From: Azospirillum thiophilum
GTDB taxonomy: Bacteria > Pseudomonadota > Alphaproteobacteria > Azospirillales > Azospirillaceae
Assembly: GCF_001305595.1 (NCBI RefSeq)
Contig: NZ_CP012401.1
Span: forward strand, 2,429,001-2,493,000
Direction: 5' to 3'
DNA length: 64,000 nucleotides
Position numbers and translations under genes: made by a program. Under the pieces are notes generated by a model. It worked only from the letters and a program-made list of their open reading frames with translations, made no database searches and had not been told where the DNA came from. The stretch's first letter is position 1. Each line of letters starts with the position of its first letter. Positions 9,206 to 19,313 of the stretch are shown here, one piece after another.

Positions 9206-9913
9206 ATGTCCCGTCTGTCCGGCCGCATCGCCCTCGTCACCGGCGCCTCGCGCGGCATCGGCGCCGCCGTCGCCAAGCGTTTCGCCGCCGAAGGCGCCCA
9301 TCTGGTCCTGGTCGCCCGCACCGTCGGCGGGCTGGAGGAGACCGACGACGCCATCCAGAAGCTGTCGGGCCAGTCGGCGACGCTGGTGCCGATGGATCTG
9401 CGCGACTATGACCGGATCGACCAGCTCGGCCATGCGCTGTACCAGCGCTTCGGCAAGCTCGACGTCGTCGTCGGCAATGCCGGCGCGCTGGAGGCGCTGG
9501 GTCCGGTCGCCCAGTATGATCCCAAGCTGTGGTCGCGGGTGATGGATCTGAACGTGACGGCGAACTACCGGCTGATCCGTTCGATGGACCCGCTGCTGCG
9601 GGCGTCGGGCACCGGCCGCGCCATCTTCGTCACTTCCGCCGCCGCCCGGGCGCCGCATCACTATTGGATGCCCTACGGCGCCAGCAAGGCGGCGCTGGAG
9701 ATGATCGTCAAGACCTATGCGCTGGAGGTGTCGAGCTCTACCGTGCGGGTCAACCTGATCGACCCCGGCGTGGTGGCGACCAAGCTGCGCACCCAGGCCT
9801 TCCCCGGCGAGGATCCCACGAAGATCGCCCAGCCCGACGACGTGACCGAACGCTTCGTCGAGCTTGCCGAGGCCGCCTGCACCCTGCATGGGGAGCTGGT
9901 TCAGGCACAGTGA
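9206..9913 (+). CDS. SDR family NAD(P)-dependent oxidoreductase
   Basis: 235 residues. Classical short-chain dehydrogenase: cofactor motif TGASRGIGAAV near residues 12-22, VVGNAGAL (NNAG-equivalent) near residue 91, catalytic Ser in VTSAAARAP and the YGASK catalytic Tyr/Lys near 154-158. Start ATG 9206 (MSRLSGRIALVTG) is chosen over a GTG 30 nt upstream because it gives the normal SDR N-terminus. Substrate unknown. It stands alone after purF, separated by an inverted repeat. Confidence 0.9.
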   Translation: MSRLSGRIALVTGASRGIGAAVAKRFAAEGAHLVLVARTVGGLEETDDAIQKLSGQSATLVPMDLRDYDRIDQLGHALYQRFGKLDVVVGNAGALEALGPVAQYDPKLWSRVMDLNVTANYRLIRSMDPLLRASGTGRAIFVTSAAARAPHHYWMPYGASKAALEMIVKTYALEVSSSTVRVNLIDPGVVATKLRTQAFPGEDPTKIAQPDDVTERFVELAEAACTLHGELVQAQ

Positions 9914-9959
9914 GGGGCGATGGCCGCTGGCATCGCCCCACCGTCTGATCAGCGTCTGA

Positions 9960-10715
9960 TCATTCGATGGCCTTGAGGAAGGCCAGGATCACCGGGTCGA
10001 TGTCCAGGAACGCCAGTGCCAGGCTGTTCGTGCCGTCATCGCGGCGGGCCACCCGTGCCTGTTGGCGATGACGCATCTCGACATTGGGGCAGGAGATCTC
10101 CACGCGCACCTGATCGCCGACGATGAGCGGAACCGCGGCGGGGCCGACGTCGAGAAGCAGCCCGCGGGTCGACCAGTCGATCGTCCGATACTCCACATGG
10201 TTGATGGCGACGGTGAGGACCGGTTCGGTGTAGCGGATGGTGTTGCGCTTTTCGACGCCGTTGGGGGGCTGTGCCTGGGCCTGGCGTTTCCGCAGTTTTT
10301 GCCGGACAGGAGCCGGGGCGATCTCCATGGCCGCCACCGACGAAAGGCGCTTCTCCATCTCCTTTCGGAACTCTTTGCCCGAACCGCTCTTCACCGCCTT
10401 CGACAACGCCTCCCTGGCCTTGGCGACGAGGCGGTCGCGGGCGGCCCGGTCGCCCGACCTCGCCCCGTTTTCCGCTTCGCTCAGCAGCCGGTCGGTCGTT
10501 TGTTCGTGACCTTGCCGCTGCAACTGTTTGGCCGCCTCCTGGAAGGCCGATTTGTGCGGGCGCGGAAAATCGGGGTTCTTGATGAGGTCGCTCAACAGTC
10601 CCGCTTCGATGTCGAAATGCTCGGGCCTGGAGGATTCGACGATCCGCTGCATTCTCTGCAGCAGCATTTCCGCCCGGCGGGTCAGTGCCTCTTGGATGCT
10701 CTCTCGCTGTACCAT
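9960..10715 (-). CDS. PilZ-domain protein (probable c-di-GMP effector)
   Basis: 251 residues. The C-terminal part carries both c-di-GMP binding motifs of PilZ: R-N-T-I-R (RxxxR) near residue 155 and D-W-S-T-R-G (DxSxxG) near residue 180. The N-terminal 130 residues are charged and predicted helical (many K/R/E/Q), not resembling a known domain, and could be a partner-binding coiled region. The ATG at 10715 begins MVQRESIQEALTRRAEML. It is monocistronic and convergent with the SDR gene. Binding of c-di-GMP is inferred from the motifs. Confidence 0.82.
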   Translation of the reverse strand: MVQRESIQEALTRRAEMLLQRMQRIVESSRPEHFDIEAGLLSDLIKNPDFPRPHKSAFQEAAKQLQRQGHEQTTDRLLSEAENGARSGDRAARDRLVAKAREALSKAVKSGSGKEFRKEMEKRLSSVAAMEIAPAPVRQKLRKRQAQAQPPNGVEKRNTIRYTEPVLTVAINHVEYRTIDWSTRGLLLDVGPAAVPLIVGDQVRVEISCPNVEMRHRQQARVARRDDGTNSLALAFLDIDPVILAFLKAIE

Positions 10716-10934
10716 GATGTGCGGATCTCCGCCTCATTCGATCCGGGCGGGAGTTCCGAACCCTGCCCACGGGTGGCCGGGACCGGACATCCTACAAAAC
10801 CGATGGGTGTGCGAATTCACCAGAAATAAAATTATCCTTAATAGGTTACGTCATTACCGGCCCGATTGGAACAAAATCATCGCCGCATGGTGACACGTGG
10901 GATCTTCGGAGGTACCCCGATGGTCGGAGGGGGC

Positions 10935-13676
10935 TTACCGCCCCCGCATCAGCCCGCGCAGCCGGTACAGCTCCTCCAGCGCCTGCCGGGGCGTCAGGCT
11001 GTCCGGATCGATCCCCGCCAGCGCCTCCTCCACCGCCGACGGCCCGGCGACCGCAACCGCCGCAGCCTCCGCCTTCGGTGCCGGCCGCTTCAGCGCCGCA
11101 CTGAACAGCGGCAGATCCTCGGCCAGCCGGTGGATGGTGGCGTTCTGGTCGCCCGATTCCAACAGCTTCAGCACCTCGTCGGCCCGCCCGACCACCGCCG
11201 CCGGCAGCCCGGCCAGCTTGGCGACATGGATGCCATAGCTGCGATCCGCCGACCCCGCCGTCACCTCGTGCAGGAACACCACGTCGCCCTGCCATTCCTT
11301 GATCCGCATGGTGTGGCAGGACAGCGCCGGCAGCTTCGACGCCAGCATCGTCAGCTCGTGATAGTGCGTGGCGAACAGCGCGCGGCAGCGGTTGACGTCA
11401 TGCAGATGCTCGACGCAGGCCCAGGCGATCGACAGCCCGTCGAAGGTCGCCGTTCCGCGGCCGATCTCGTCCAGGATCACCAACGCCCGCGCGCCCGACT
11501 GGTTCAGGATGGCCGCCGTCTCCACCATCTCCACCATGAAGGTGGAGCGCCCGCGGGCGAGGTCGTCGGCGGCGCCGACGCGGCTATACAGCCGGTCGAC
11601 CACGCCGATGTGCGCCTGCTCGGCCGGGACGAAGCTGCCCATCTGCGCCAGCACGGCGATCAGCGCGTTCTGGCGCAGGAAGGTCGATTTGCCGGCCATG
11701 TTCGGGCCGGTCAGCAGCCACAGCCGGTTGTCCGACGCCAGATCGCAGTCGTTGGCGACGAAGGGGCCGCCATGGGCGGAATCCAGCACCGCCTCGACCA
11801 CCGGATGCCGCCCGCCCTTGATGGTGAAGGCGAGGCTGTCGTCCACCAGCGGCCGGCTGTAGCGCCGTTCCTCCGCCAGTTCGGCCAGCGATGTGGCGAC
11901 GTCCAGCGCCGCCAGCGCGTGGGCGGCCTGGGCGATGGCGTCGGCGCGGGCCGACACCGCCTCGACCAGCCCGGCGAACAGCTCCAGTTCCACCGCCAGC
12001 GCCCGGTCGGCCGCTTCTGAGATGCGGCGCTCCAGGTCCGACAGCTCGACCGTGCCGAAGCGCACCGCGTTCGCCATGGTCTGGCGGTGCATGAACACCG
12101 CTCGGCCCCGGTCCGACATCAGCTTGTCGGCATGGGCGGCGGTGACCTCGATGTGATAGCCCAGCACGTTGTTGTGCTTGATCTTCAGCGACGCCACCCC
12201 GGCGATCTCGGCGTATTTGCCCTGCAGCCCGGCGATCAGCCGCCGGCTCTCGTCGCGCAGCGTCACCAGCTCGTCCAGCGCATAGCTGTAGTCGCGGGCG
12301 ATGAAGCCGCCGTCGCGGGCCAGCAGTGGCAGCTCGGGCGCCAGCGCCTGGGTCAGCTGGTCGACCAGCTCCGCATGCTCGCCCAGCCGCTTGTCGAGCG
12401 CCGCCAGCCCCTCCGGCAGCGGCCCGACGGTGCCGAGCAGCTGCCGGATCGCCGCCGCCTGTCTCAGCCCGTCGCGGACCGCCGCCACATCGCGCGGACC
12501 GCCGCGCCCCAGCGTCAGCCGCGATAGCGCCCGTTCCAGGTCGGGACAGCTGCGCAGGGCGTGGCGCAGCTCGCCGCGCAGCCGCTCCTCGGTCAGCGCG
12601 AACGCGACCATGTCGAGCCGGCGGCCGATGGCGGCGGGATCGGTCAGCGGCGCGGCGAGATGGGCGCACAGCAGCCGGGCGCCGGCCCCCGTCACCGTGC
12701 GGTCGATGGTGGCGAGCAGGCTGCCGCGCCGCTCGCCGGTCAGGGTACGGATCAGTTCCAGGTTGCGCCCGGTCGAGGCGTCGATCTCCATCACCGCGCC
12801 CGGCCCGACGCGGCGCGGCGGCGACAGCCGCGGCACCCGGCCCTTCTGCGTCAGCTCGACATAGCCGACCAGCGCGCCGGCCGCCGCGACCTCGGCGCGG
12901 GTGAAGCTGCCGAAGGCGTCGAGCGTGCCGACACCATAGAGCGCCAGCAGCCGCTGCCGGCCGTTCTCGCTGTCGAATCGCGGGTTGGGCTGCACCGTCA
13001 GCCGCGCCTTCCACTCCCCCCACAGCTCGAACAGCTCCGGCGTCTGCGCCAGCTTCTCGGAGACCAGCACCTCCTGCGGGTCGAGCCGCCCGAGCGCGGC
13101 ACCGAGACCGGCCCGCTCCACCGGCTGGATCACCAGCTCGCCGGTCGACATCTCCAGCCACGCCAGCCCCAGCCCGCCCGCGGTTTCCGCCACCGCCGCC
13201 AGCCAGTTGGAGGAGCGGGCGTCGAGCAGGCTGTCCTCGGTCAGGGTGCCGGGGGTGACGATGCGGATGACGCCGCGCTTCACCACCGACTTGGCGCCGC
13301 GCTTCTTCGCCTCGGCCGGGTCTTCCATCTGTTCGCAGATGGCGACGCGGAAGCCCTGGCGGATCAGGCGCTGCAGGTAATTCTCGTGGCTGTGCACCGG
13401 GACGCCGCACATCGGGATGTCTTCGCCCAGATGCTGGCCGCGCTTGGTCAGCGCGATGTCGAGCGCCGCGGCGGCATTCACCGCGTCCTCGAAGAACATC
13501 TCGTAGAAATCGCCCATCCGGTAGAACAGCAGGCAGTCGGGATGCGCCCGCTTGATCTCCAGATACTGCGCCATCATCGGGGTGGCGTCGGCGGGGATGA
13601 CGATGTCGGCTGCGTTTGACGAGGAAATGGACAAGGGAAACCGTGCGGCGGTTGCGGGTGACTGTCGGGTGCGCAC
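10935..13676 (-). CDS. mutS: DNA mismatch repair ATPase MutS
   Basis: Up to 913 residues. MutS recognises mismatches and recruits MutL. The N-terminal mismatch-binding motif [11 protein letters not shown] (the Phe-x-Glu wedge) lies near residues 51-61. The C-terminal ABC-type ATPase has Walker [11 protein letters not shown] (about residue 655) and Walker B with signature [15 protein letters not shown] (about 735). The longest frame starts at GTG 13676; ATG at 13577 ([10 protein letters not shown]) is an alternative that would keep all domains, so the start is uncertain by about 33 codons. Divergent from the gene at 13832. Confidence 0.96.
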   Translation of the reverse strand: MRTRQSPATAARFPLSISSSNAADIVIPADATPMMAQYLEIKRAHPDCLLFYRMGDFYEMFFEDAVNAAAALDIALTKRGQHLGEDIPMCGVPVHSHENYLQRLIRQGFRVAICEQMEDPAEAKKRGAKSVVKRGVIRIVTPGTLTEDSLLDARSSNWLAAVAETAGGLGLAWLEMSTGELVIQPVERAGLGAALGRLDPQEVLVSEKLAQTPELFELWGEWKARLTVQPNPRFDSENGRQRLLALYGVGTLDAFGSFTRAEVAAAGALVGYVELTQKGRVPRLSPPRRVGPGAVMEIDASTGRNLELIRTLTGERRGSLLATIDRTVTGAGARLLCAHLAAPLTDPAAIGRRLDMVAFALTEERLRGELRHALRSCPDLERALSRLTLGRGGPRDVAAVRDGLRQAAAIRQLLGTVGPLPEGLAALDKRLGEHAELVDQLTQALAPELPLLARDGGFIARDYSYALDELVTLRDESRRLIAGLQGKYAEIAGVASLKIKHNNVLGYHIEVTAAHADKLMSDRGRAVFMHRQTMANAVRFGTVELSDLERRISEAADRALAVELELFAGLVEAVSARADAIAQAAHALAALDVATSLAELAEERRYSRPLVDDSLAFTIKGGRHPVVEAVLDSAHGGPFVANDCDLASDNRLWLLTGPNMAGKSTFLRQNALIAVLAQMGSFVPAEQAHIGVVDRLYSRVGAADDLARGRSTFMVEMVETAAILNQSGARALVILDEIGRGTATFDGLSIAWACVEHLHDVNRCRALFATHYHELTMLASKLPALSCHTMRIKEWQGDVVFLHEVTAGSADRSYGIHVAKLAGLPAAVVGRADEVLKLLESGDQNATIHRLAEDLPLFSAALKRPAPKAEAAAVAVAGPSAVEEALAGIDPDSLTPRQALEELYRLRGLMRGR

Positions 13677-13831
13677 CCTAGCACGGGAGATGCCGCGGCG
13701 GGATAGGCCGGATGCGGCGCTTGGGATGCGGCTGCGTCCCCATGGCGGTTGACGGACGCTCGAAGCCGGTCGCTACAATGGATGAAACCCCGGGGAGGAA
13801 ACCCGGGCCGGACTTGTGGGAGACGGCCACC

Positions 13832-14338
13832 ATGACCCAGACCACCGAAGACACCACCCCCGCCGAACTGCGGGAGGTCGTTGCCCTCTTCACCACCCGC
13901 GCCGGTTTCGACCGCGCGGTCGAGGCGCTGCTGGCGGAGGGATTCGACCGCGCCGACCTGTCGGTGCTGGCCAGCCACACCTCGCTGGAGGCGGCCGACA
14001 CCAGGAGCAAGCCGCGGGACGAGGCGCTGACCGGGCTGGTCGGCGAGCTGAAATACGCCTTTCCCCTGACCACCGCCGGCCTGATCGCCATCGTCGGCGG
14101 CCCCATCGAGGCAGCGCTGGCGGCCGTGGTCGCGGCTGGCGTCGGCGGTGCCGCGATCAAGGATTACCTGGACGAGCTGACCAGCCACCCCAAGCCCGAC
14201 GAGTTCACCCGGGCGCTGGAGGCCGGCGGCGTGATCCTGTGGGTGCGGGTCGGCACGGCGGAGCAGGAGGCACGCGCTTCCACCCTGCTGGACCGCGAAG
14301 GCGGCGGCAACGTCCATGTGACGGTGCGCGAGCCCTGA
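13832..14338 (+). CDS. Conserved small membrane-associated protein, possibly general-stress type
   Basis: 168 residues from ATG 13832, preceded by a purine-rich GGGAGA. The N-terminal region (VVALFTTRAGFDRAVEALLAEG) resembles the N-terminal module of general-stress YflT-like proteins. A glycine/alanine-rich hydrophobic stretch (residues about 84-108, GLIAIVGGPIEAALAAVVAAG) could enter the membrane. The C-terminus ends in GNVHVTVREP. A longer frame from 13712 is open but translates intergenic sequence. Function unknown; the stress link is only by resemblance. Confidence 0.7.
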   Translation: MTQTTEDTTPAELREVVALFTTRAGFDRAVEALLAEGFDRADLSVLASHTSLEAADTRSKPRDEALTGLVGELKYAFPLTTAGLIAIVGGPIEAALAAVVAAGVGGAAIKDYLDELTSHPKPDEFTRALEAGGVILWVRVGTAEQEARASTLLDREGGGNVHVTVREP

Positions 14339-14361
14339 GAGAAGGGACGGCCGCCCACTCC

Positions 14362-14420
14362 AACATCCCCTCATCCACAGCCAGGGTCCCCTCTCCCCAG
14401 GGGGGGAGAGGGGGAGGTCA
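14362..14420. repeat. GC-rich intergenic palindrome
   Basis: CCCCTCTCCCCAGGGGGGGAGAGGGG (split here as CCCCTCTCCCC and GGGGGAGAGGGG arms) sits between two convergent genes ending at 14338 and 14418. It is the same family as the elements near 2985, 5000 and 9013 and may terminate both transcripts. Confidence 0.65.
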
Positions 14421-14816
14421 CGCGGTCAGGTTCACCACGGCGCCGCGCTTTGCGTCGTCGCCGGTCAGCTTCCGCTTCATCTCCTCGGCGATCTCCTTTT
14501 CGATGGCCTCGCGCTTTTCGGCCGGCATCGAAGCGAGGTCTTCCTCGGTCATCTTGTGGCGGGCGAGCCAATCGTCGCGAATCCGCTGGGCCGGCGTCTT
14601 CTTCGCTTCGGCAAGGAAGTCGTCGACGGCGCTTGCCGCCTTGGAGGAGAGCGTCCCGGACGAGGCGCTGCCGGCCGTACCTGCGGCACCCGCATCGGCG
14701 GTCCCGGCCACGCCGGCGATGCCCCCGCTGTCGGAGGAGTCACCGTTCCGCGTTCCACGGGACCGGAATTGCTGCGATTGGCCAAGAACGCTGGCGAGAT
14801 AGCCGCTGATCTGCAT
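14418..14816 (-). CDS. Hypothetical protein with low-complexity centre
   Basis: 132 residues, ATG at 14816. Not recognised. It has three parts: an N-terminal MQISGYLASVLGQSQQF, a Gly/Ala/Ser/Thr-rich linker (residues about 28-60), and a helical charged C-terminus (residues about 62-125) with TPAQRIRDDWLARHKMTEED and KREAIEKEIAEEMKRKL. No signal peptide or membrane segment is apparent. Codon use matches the surrounding high-GC genes, favouring a real gene. Confidence 0.65.
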   Translation of the reverse strand: MQISGYLASVLGQSQQFRSRGTRNGDSSDSGGIAGVAGTADAGAAGTAGSASSGTLSSKAASAVDDFLAEAKKTPAQRIRDDWLARHKMTEEDLASMPAEKREAIEKEIAEEMKRKLTGDDAKRGAVVNLTA

Positions 14817-15029
14817 CGTTGGGTCGTCCGACCGGTTGCACGGTGGCGCGGCCCGTCGCCGGCAGCCGCACCGGTCGGCGATGCAAAGTCCATGCTAGGC
14901 AACAACCTCAACGAGTCCCGATGGATGGCCGGGCCGCAGGCCGGATGGCACTGCCGGCGGGCAATCCTTGCCGGATCGATCTTGCCGGGTGGAGACCGCT
15001 CAGATCATCTCTCCCGAGCCGTCATCCTT

Positions 15030-15377
15030 TCAGGCCGCCACCCGCTCCGCCGTCCGTTCGACCACCAGCCGCAGCCCCTGCTGTTTGTACTGCGCCTGGA
15101 CGATCGACGCCCAGCCCATGCGGATCAGCGTCAGCTTCACGCCCTCGCCGACCTCGCCTCCGGCGACGAGGTCGGTGACCTGCCACATCAGCGTGTCGTC
15201 GACCGATTTCGGGTGCATGGCCGCCACCCGCAGCAGCCGGGCCATCAGCGCCGCCGGGCTCTGCCGCCCGAGGCCGCGCTCGGCCAGCGTCAGCGCGTCG
15301 TTCAGCGCCGCCAGTTCCCGCCGCGCCTTCAAGGAGGCCTCGCCCGTCGCGCGTTCCGTATTCTTCCGGCCGGTCAT
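15030..15377 (-). CDS. Hypothetical protein
   Basis: 115 residues from ATG 15377, which has a near-perfect AGGAGG ribosome binding site; the longer open frame to 15464 lacks one. The protein is mainly helical (ALNDALTLAERGLGR, AALMARLLRVAAMHP, KSVDDTLMWQVTDLV) with no membrane segment or cysteine. Not recognised. It is divergent from glnD, sharing a 218-nt promoter region with it. Confidence 0.7.
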   Translation of the reverse strand: MTGRKNTERATGEASLKARRELAALNDALTLAERGLGRQSPAALMARLLRVAAMHPKSVDDTLMWQVTDLVAGGEVGEGVKLTLIRMGWASIVQAQYKQQGLRLVVERTAERVAA

Positions 15378-15595
15378 GGCCCGTCCCTCCTGCAAACCGC
15401 TGTGCAGGCCCCACTCTGGCGCCGCGGCGCCGCCTTGGCTGTGACGGCCGTCACTCCCGCGCAACGGACGCCGCGGCGCCGGCTTTCGGCAGGGCTGGTT
15501 TTCCAGAGCGGGCGTGCTACCTGAAGGCTTTACCGCTATAGTGCGAATGCTGCGGCCAGTCCTGACCGCCCGAATGTCGAGGTTCCTGCCGCCCG

Positions 15596-18466
15596 ATGCT
15601 GTCCGCCCGCTCCAAGACGCCGACGCCGCCCGCCTCTCCGTCGGATTCCGGGGCGGATGCCCAGCCGACCGCCATCCCCAACAAGCGAGCCATCATCTCC
15701 CGCCGCAAGCTGGCGGGGGAGCTTGAGGATCTGGTCGCCGAGCACGGCACCGGCGACAAGCTGCGCCCGGCGCTGATCGCCTGCCTGCGCCGGACGCTGG
15801 CCGACGGACGGGTCGAGGTGCGGCGCCGCTTCGATGCCGGCGGGTCGGGCGAGCAGTGCGTGCGCGAGAACTGCTATCTGGCCGACCGGCTGGTCGGCAC
15901 GCTGGCCGACTTCACCGTGCGCTTCATCTTCCCCACCGCCAACCCGACCTCGGGCGAGGTGTTCGACGTGGCGGCGACCGGCGGCTACGGCCGCGGCGAG
16001 CTGGCGCCCTTCTCCGACATCGACCTGCTGTTCCTGCTGCCCTACAAGCGCACGCCGCGGGTAGAGCAGGTGGTCGAATACATGCTCTACATCCTGTGGG
16101 ATCTGGGGCTGAAGGTCGGCCATGCCGTGCGCAGCGTCGACGACTGCATCCGCCAGTCCAAGGCCGACGTCACCATCCGCACCGGCATCCTGGAATCGCG
16201 CTATCTCTGGGGCCCCGGCAAGCTGTTCGCCGAGCTGCGCAAGCGCTACGACAAGGAGGTCGTGGCCGGAACCGGCCCCGAATTCGTCGAGGCCAAGCTG
16301 GCCGAGCGCGACGCCCGCCACCTGAAGATGGGCGACAGCCGCTATGTGCTGGAACCCAACCTGAAGGACGGCAAGGGGGGCCTGCGCGATCTCCAGACCC
16401 TGTTCTGGATCGCCAAGTATCTCTACCGGGTGGAGGGCGTCGCCGAGCTGGTCGGCAAGAAGGTGCTGATGCCGGAGGAGGCGCAGCGCTTCGCCAAGGC
16501 GCAGAACTTCCTGTGGACCGCGCGCTGCCACCTGCATTACCTGACCGGCCGGCTGGAAGACCGGCTGACCTTCGACGTCCAGACCAGCATCGGCGCCGCC
16601 ATGGGCTACACCGACCATGCCGGCACCAAGGGCGTCGAGCGCTTCATGAAGCATTACTTCCTGGTCGCCAAGGATGTCGGCGACCTGACGCGCATCTTCT
16701 GCGCGGCGCTGGAGGCCGAATCCAAGCGGCCGCCCAAGTTCAACCTGCTGCGGCTGGCCTCGGTCGCCCGGCGCAAGGACGTCGACGGCTTCATCGTCGA
16801 CGGCGAGCGGCTGAACGCCCGCAACGACAAGCAGTTCAAGGAACAGCCGATCGACATGATCCGCCTGTTCCACACCGCCCAGATCAACGACATCGACATC
16901 CATCCGGCGGCGCTGCGGTCCATCACCCGGTCGCTGACCGCCATCGGGCCGAAGCTGCGCAACGATACGGAAGCCAACCGGCTGTTCCTCGACATCCTGA
17001 CCGGGCCGAAGGATCCGGAGATCACGCTGCGCCGGATGAACGAGGCCGGGGTGCTGGCCCGCTTCATCCCCGACTTCGGCCGGGTGGTGGCGCAGATGCA
17101 GTACGACATGTACCATGTCTACACGGTGGACGAGCACACGCTGTTCGCGCTCGGCATCCTGCACAAGATCGCGTCGGGCGACCATGCCGACGAGCTGCCG
17201 CTGTCGACCGAAGTGATCCACAAGGTGGTGTCGAAGCGGGCGCTCTATGTCGCGCTGCTGCTGCACGACATCGCCAAGGGCCGCGGCGGCGACCATTCGG
17301 TGCTGGGTGCCCGCGTCGCCGAGAAGCTGTGCCCGCGCCTGGGCCTGACCGCGGAGGAGACCGAGACGGTGGCCTGGCTGGTGCGCTGGCACCTCGCCAT
17401 GTCGCACACCGCCTTCAAGCGCGACCTGGAGGACGACAAGACCGTCCGCGACTTCGTGGCGCTGGTCCAGTCGCCGGAGCGCCTGCGCCTGCTGCTGGTG
17501 CTGACGGTGGCCGACATCCGCGCGGTCGGGCCGCAGCGCTGGAACAATTGGAAGGCCACGCTGCTGCGCGAACTGTACACCCGTTCCGAAGAGGTGATGT
17601 CGGGCGGCATGTCGGTGGAGGGGCGCGGCCGGCGCATCCAGGCCGCCCAGGCCGCATTGCGGGCCGAGCTGACCGACTTCGACGACGCCGCCTTCGAGCA
17701 TCACAAGGGGCTGGGCTATCCCGGCTACTGGCTTGCCTTCGATGCCGAGACGCTGGGTCATCAGGCCCGCATCGTCCGTGAGGCGGAGCGCCAGCAGCAG
17801 CCGCTGACCGTCGACACCCGTGTCGACCGCGGCCGGTCGGTGACCGAGGTGACGATCTACGCCACCGACCACAGCGGCCTGTTCTCCCGCCTTGCCGGGG
17901 CGCTGGCGGCCAGCGGCGCCGATATCGTCGACGCCCGCATCTTCACCATGACCAACGGCATGGCGCTCGACGTCTTCTCGGTGCAGGACGCGGCCGGCGG
18001 CGGTGCCTTCGAGAGCGGCGACAAGCTGGCCCGGCTGTCGGTGATGATCGAGAAGGTGCTGTCGGGCCAGTTGAAGCCGCTGAACGAGCTGTCGACCCGC
18101 CGCACCGCCCAGGCCAGCCGCACCCGCGTCTTCCATGTGCCGCCGCGCGTGCTGATCGACAACAACGCCTCCACCACCCATACGGTGATCGAGGTCAACG
18201 GGCGCGACCGTCCGGGGCTGCTCTACGATCTGACCCGGGCGCTGTCGAGCCTGACCCTGCAGATCAGCTCGGCCAAGGTCTCGACCTTCGGCGAGAAGGC
18301 GATCGACGTCTTCTATGTGAAGGACGTCTTCGGCCTGAAGGTGACGCATGAGGGCAAGCTGGCGAAAATTCGGGAGCGGCTGCTGAGCGCGCTCGACGAT
18401 CCCAGCGGCGACGCCCCGCCGCCGGCTGCCGTGAAGCGGACCCAGGCCAAGACGACGGGGGCGTGA
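15596..18466 (+). CDS. glnD: [Protein-PII] uridylyltransferase / uridylyl-removing enzyme
   Basis: 956 residues. GlnD senses glutamine and adds or removes UMP on PII proteins, controlling nitrogen assimilation and, in diazotrophs, nitrogenase. Visible domains: nucleotidyltransferase motif GGYGRGELAPFSDIDLLF (about residues 126-143), HD phosphohydrolase LLLHDIAKGRGGDHS (about 553-567), and two C-terminal ACT domains (around 749, VTIYATDHSGLFSRL, and 861, VIEVNGRDRPGLLYDL). A proline/serine-rich stretch of about 30 residues precedes the conserved part. It is near mutS as in other alphaproteobacteria, though divergent with small genes between; murJ, often next after glnD, is not seen. Confidence 0.97.
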   Translation: MLSARSKTPTPPASPSDSGADAQPTAIPNKRAIISRRKLAGELEDLVAEHGTGDKLRPALIACLRRTLADGRVEVRRRFDAGGSGEQCVRENCYLADRLVGTLADFTVRFIFPTANPTSGEVFDVAATGGYGRGELAPFSDIDLLFLLPYKRTPRVEQVVEYMLYILWDLGLKVGHAVRSVDDCIRQSKADVTIRTGILESRYLWGPGKLFAELRKRYDKEVVAGTGPEFVEAKLAERDARHLKMGDSRYVLEPNLKDGKGGLRDLQTLFWIAKYLYRVEGVAELVGKKVLMPEEAQRFAKAQNFLWTARCHLHYLTGRLEDRLTFDVQTSIGAAMGYTDHAGTKGVERFMKHYFLVAKDVGDLTRIFCAALEAESKRPPKFNLLRLASVARRKDVDGFIVDGERLNARNDKQFKEQPIDMIRLFHTAQINDIDIHPAALRSITRSLTAIGPKLRNDTEANRLFLDILTGPKDPEITLRRMNEAGVLARFIPDFGRVVAQMQYDMYHVYTVDEHTLFALGILHKIASGDHADELPLSTEVIHKVVSKRALYVALLLHDIAKGRGGDHSVLGARVAEKLCPRLGLTAEETETVAWLVRWHLAMSHTAFKRDLEDDKTVRDFVALVQSPERLRLLLVLTVADIRAVGPQRWNNWKATLLRELYTRSEEVMSGGMSVEGRGRRIQAAQAALRAELTDFDDAAFEHHKGLGYPGYWLAFDAETLGHQARIVREAERQQQPLTVDTRVDRGRSVTEVTIYATDHSGLFSRLAGALAASGADIVDARIFTMTNGMALDVFSVQDAAGGGAFESGDKLARLSVMIEKVLSGQLKPLNELSTRRTAQASRTRVFHVPPRVLIDNNASTTHTVIEVNGRDRPGLLYDLTRALSSLTLQISSAKVSTFGEKAIDVFYVKDVFGLKVTHEGKLAKIRERLLSALDDPSGDAPPPAAVKRTQAKTTGA

Positions 18467-18468
18467 TG

Positions 18469-18510
18469 GGGGCGCCCTCCCGATGGGGGAGGGCGCCCCG
18501 TCTTCTTCCC
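18469..18510 (+). terminator. Terminator of glnD
   Basis: A perfect 13-bp stem (GGGGCGCCCTCCC at 18469-18481, GGGAGGGCGCCCC at 18487-18499) with a 5-nt loop begins 3 nt after the glnD stop and is followed by a pyrimidine-rich GTCTTCTTCC. It closes the high-GC block just before base composition turns AT-rich. Confidence 0.85.
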
Positions 18511-18729
18511 GCTGCGCGGATATTGAAGGCCTGCCATGGCAGGTGACGCCGGGCGGGCCGGTTGGCGTCGGCGACGCCGGGGCGCGGCAGCCGTCGAAGT
18601 CCCCGGCTTGTGCCGCTTTTTCCTTTATGCCGATTGAAGCAAGTGAAGGCGTTGAAATTGAATTTCACGCTTATAATAAAAATTGATTCATTCCGACTCC
18701 ATAGGATGAAAAATTTGCATAGAGAGGCA

Positions 18730-18758
18730 TTGAGTATAATTCCGGTTGATCGTATAGG
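18730..18758 (+). promoter_or_regulatory. Candidate sigma-70 promoter of the AT-rich gene pair
   Basis: TTGAGT (18730-18735), a 17-nt spacer and TATAGG (18753-18758) lie about 90 nt before the first AT-rich gene. In this AT-rich stretch such matches arise easily. A perfect TATAAT also occurs at 18672-18677 beside a 7-1-7 dyad (TGAAATT-G-AATTTCA, 18653-18667), so the actual start point is not fixed. Confidence 0.35.
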
Positions 18759-18849
18759 TATATGAACCAATGGCTATTGAGGGAAAATGTATCGCCTGTA
18801 AATGTTTTTCAAATGTCTGGCCCGTAATTTTCAGTTATAGGAGTTGATC

Positions 18850-19239
18850 ATGGGGGATGTCAGGCTTACGAATCTGACTTCAATTCAGTTCATCGTAAAA
18901 AAACTAAAGATAAACGATACGGAAGTTATTAATAGTGATATGGGAATAGGATTAATTCATACCAATATTTTTGATTATAGTGAAAGTGAAAGCGATAAAT
19001 TCAAGCGCTTGATAATTGAAGTTTCTGTTAAGAACAGAATTTACAAAATTGATCTAAACAGAGATCATTATTTTGGTGGAGGAGCACATCATTATCCGGG
19101 ATTGGAATCAAAGGTTGGTTATATATTTAGTGGACTAAGTGTTGATGAAAAGAAAATACAATTGAATCTTAACTACGCTCCGAAATACTCATATCCATTG
19201 ACGTATTGTGATGATTTAAAATACATGGACTTAAAATAA
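18850..19239 (+). CDS. Unknown protein A of an AT-rich paralogous pair
   Basis: 129 residues from ATG 18850, with AGGAG ending 7 nt upstream. Not recognised. No signal peptide or membrane span; alternating hydrophobic/polar residues suggest a beta-rich soluble fold. It shares with the next gene the motifs LNRDHYF, a YPG followed by an SG, KIQLNL-Y, and LTY-DLKYMDL at the C-terminus. Base composition is far below the window average, with A/T-ending codons (AAA, AAT, ATA), unlike every neighbour, which points to acquisition from elsewhere. The gap to the paralogue is 74 nt, so both are probably one transcript. Confidence 0.75.
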   Translation: MGDVRLTNLTSIQFIVKKLKINDTEVINSDMGIGLIHTNIFDYSESESDKFKRLIIEVSVKNRIYKIDLNRDHYFGGGAHHYPGLESKVGYIFSGLSVDEKKIQLNLNYAPKYSYPLTYCDDLKYMDLK

Positions 19240-19313
19240 AATTCAGATATGAAGATCGCAAAGTGAAAATTATCTGAATTTCATTTGAATTTTAACTTGA
19301 AAGGAATGGCGAA

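Noticed and set aside
15536-18349. 937-codon reverse open frame across glnD
   Set aside because: Antisense of a complete, motif-bearing glnD; low-complexity translation.
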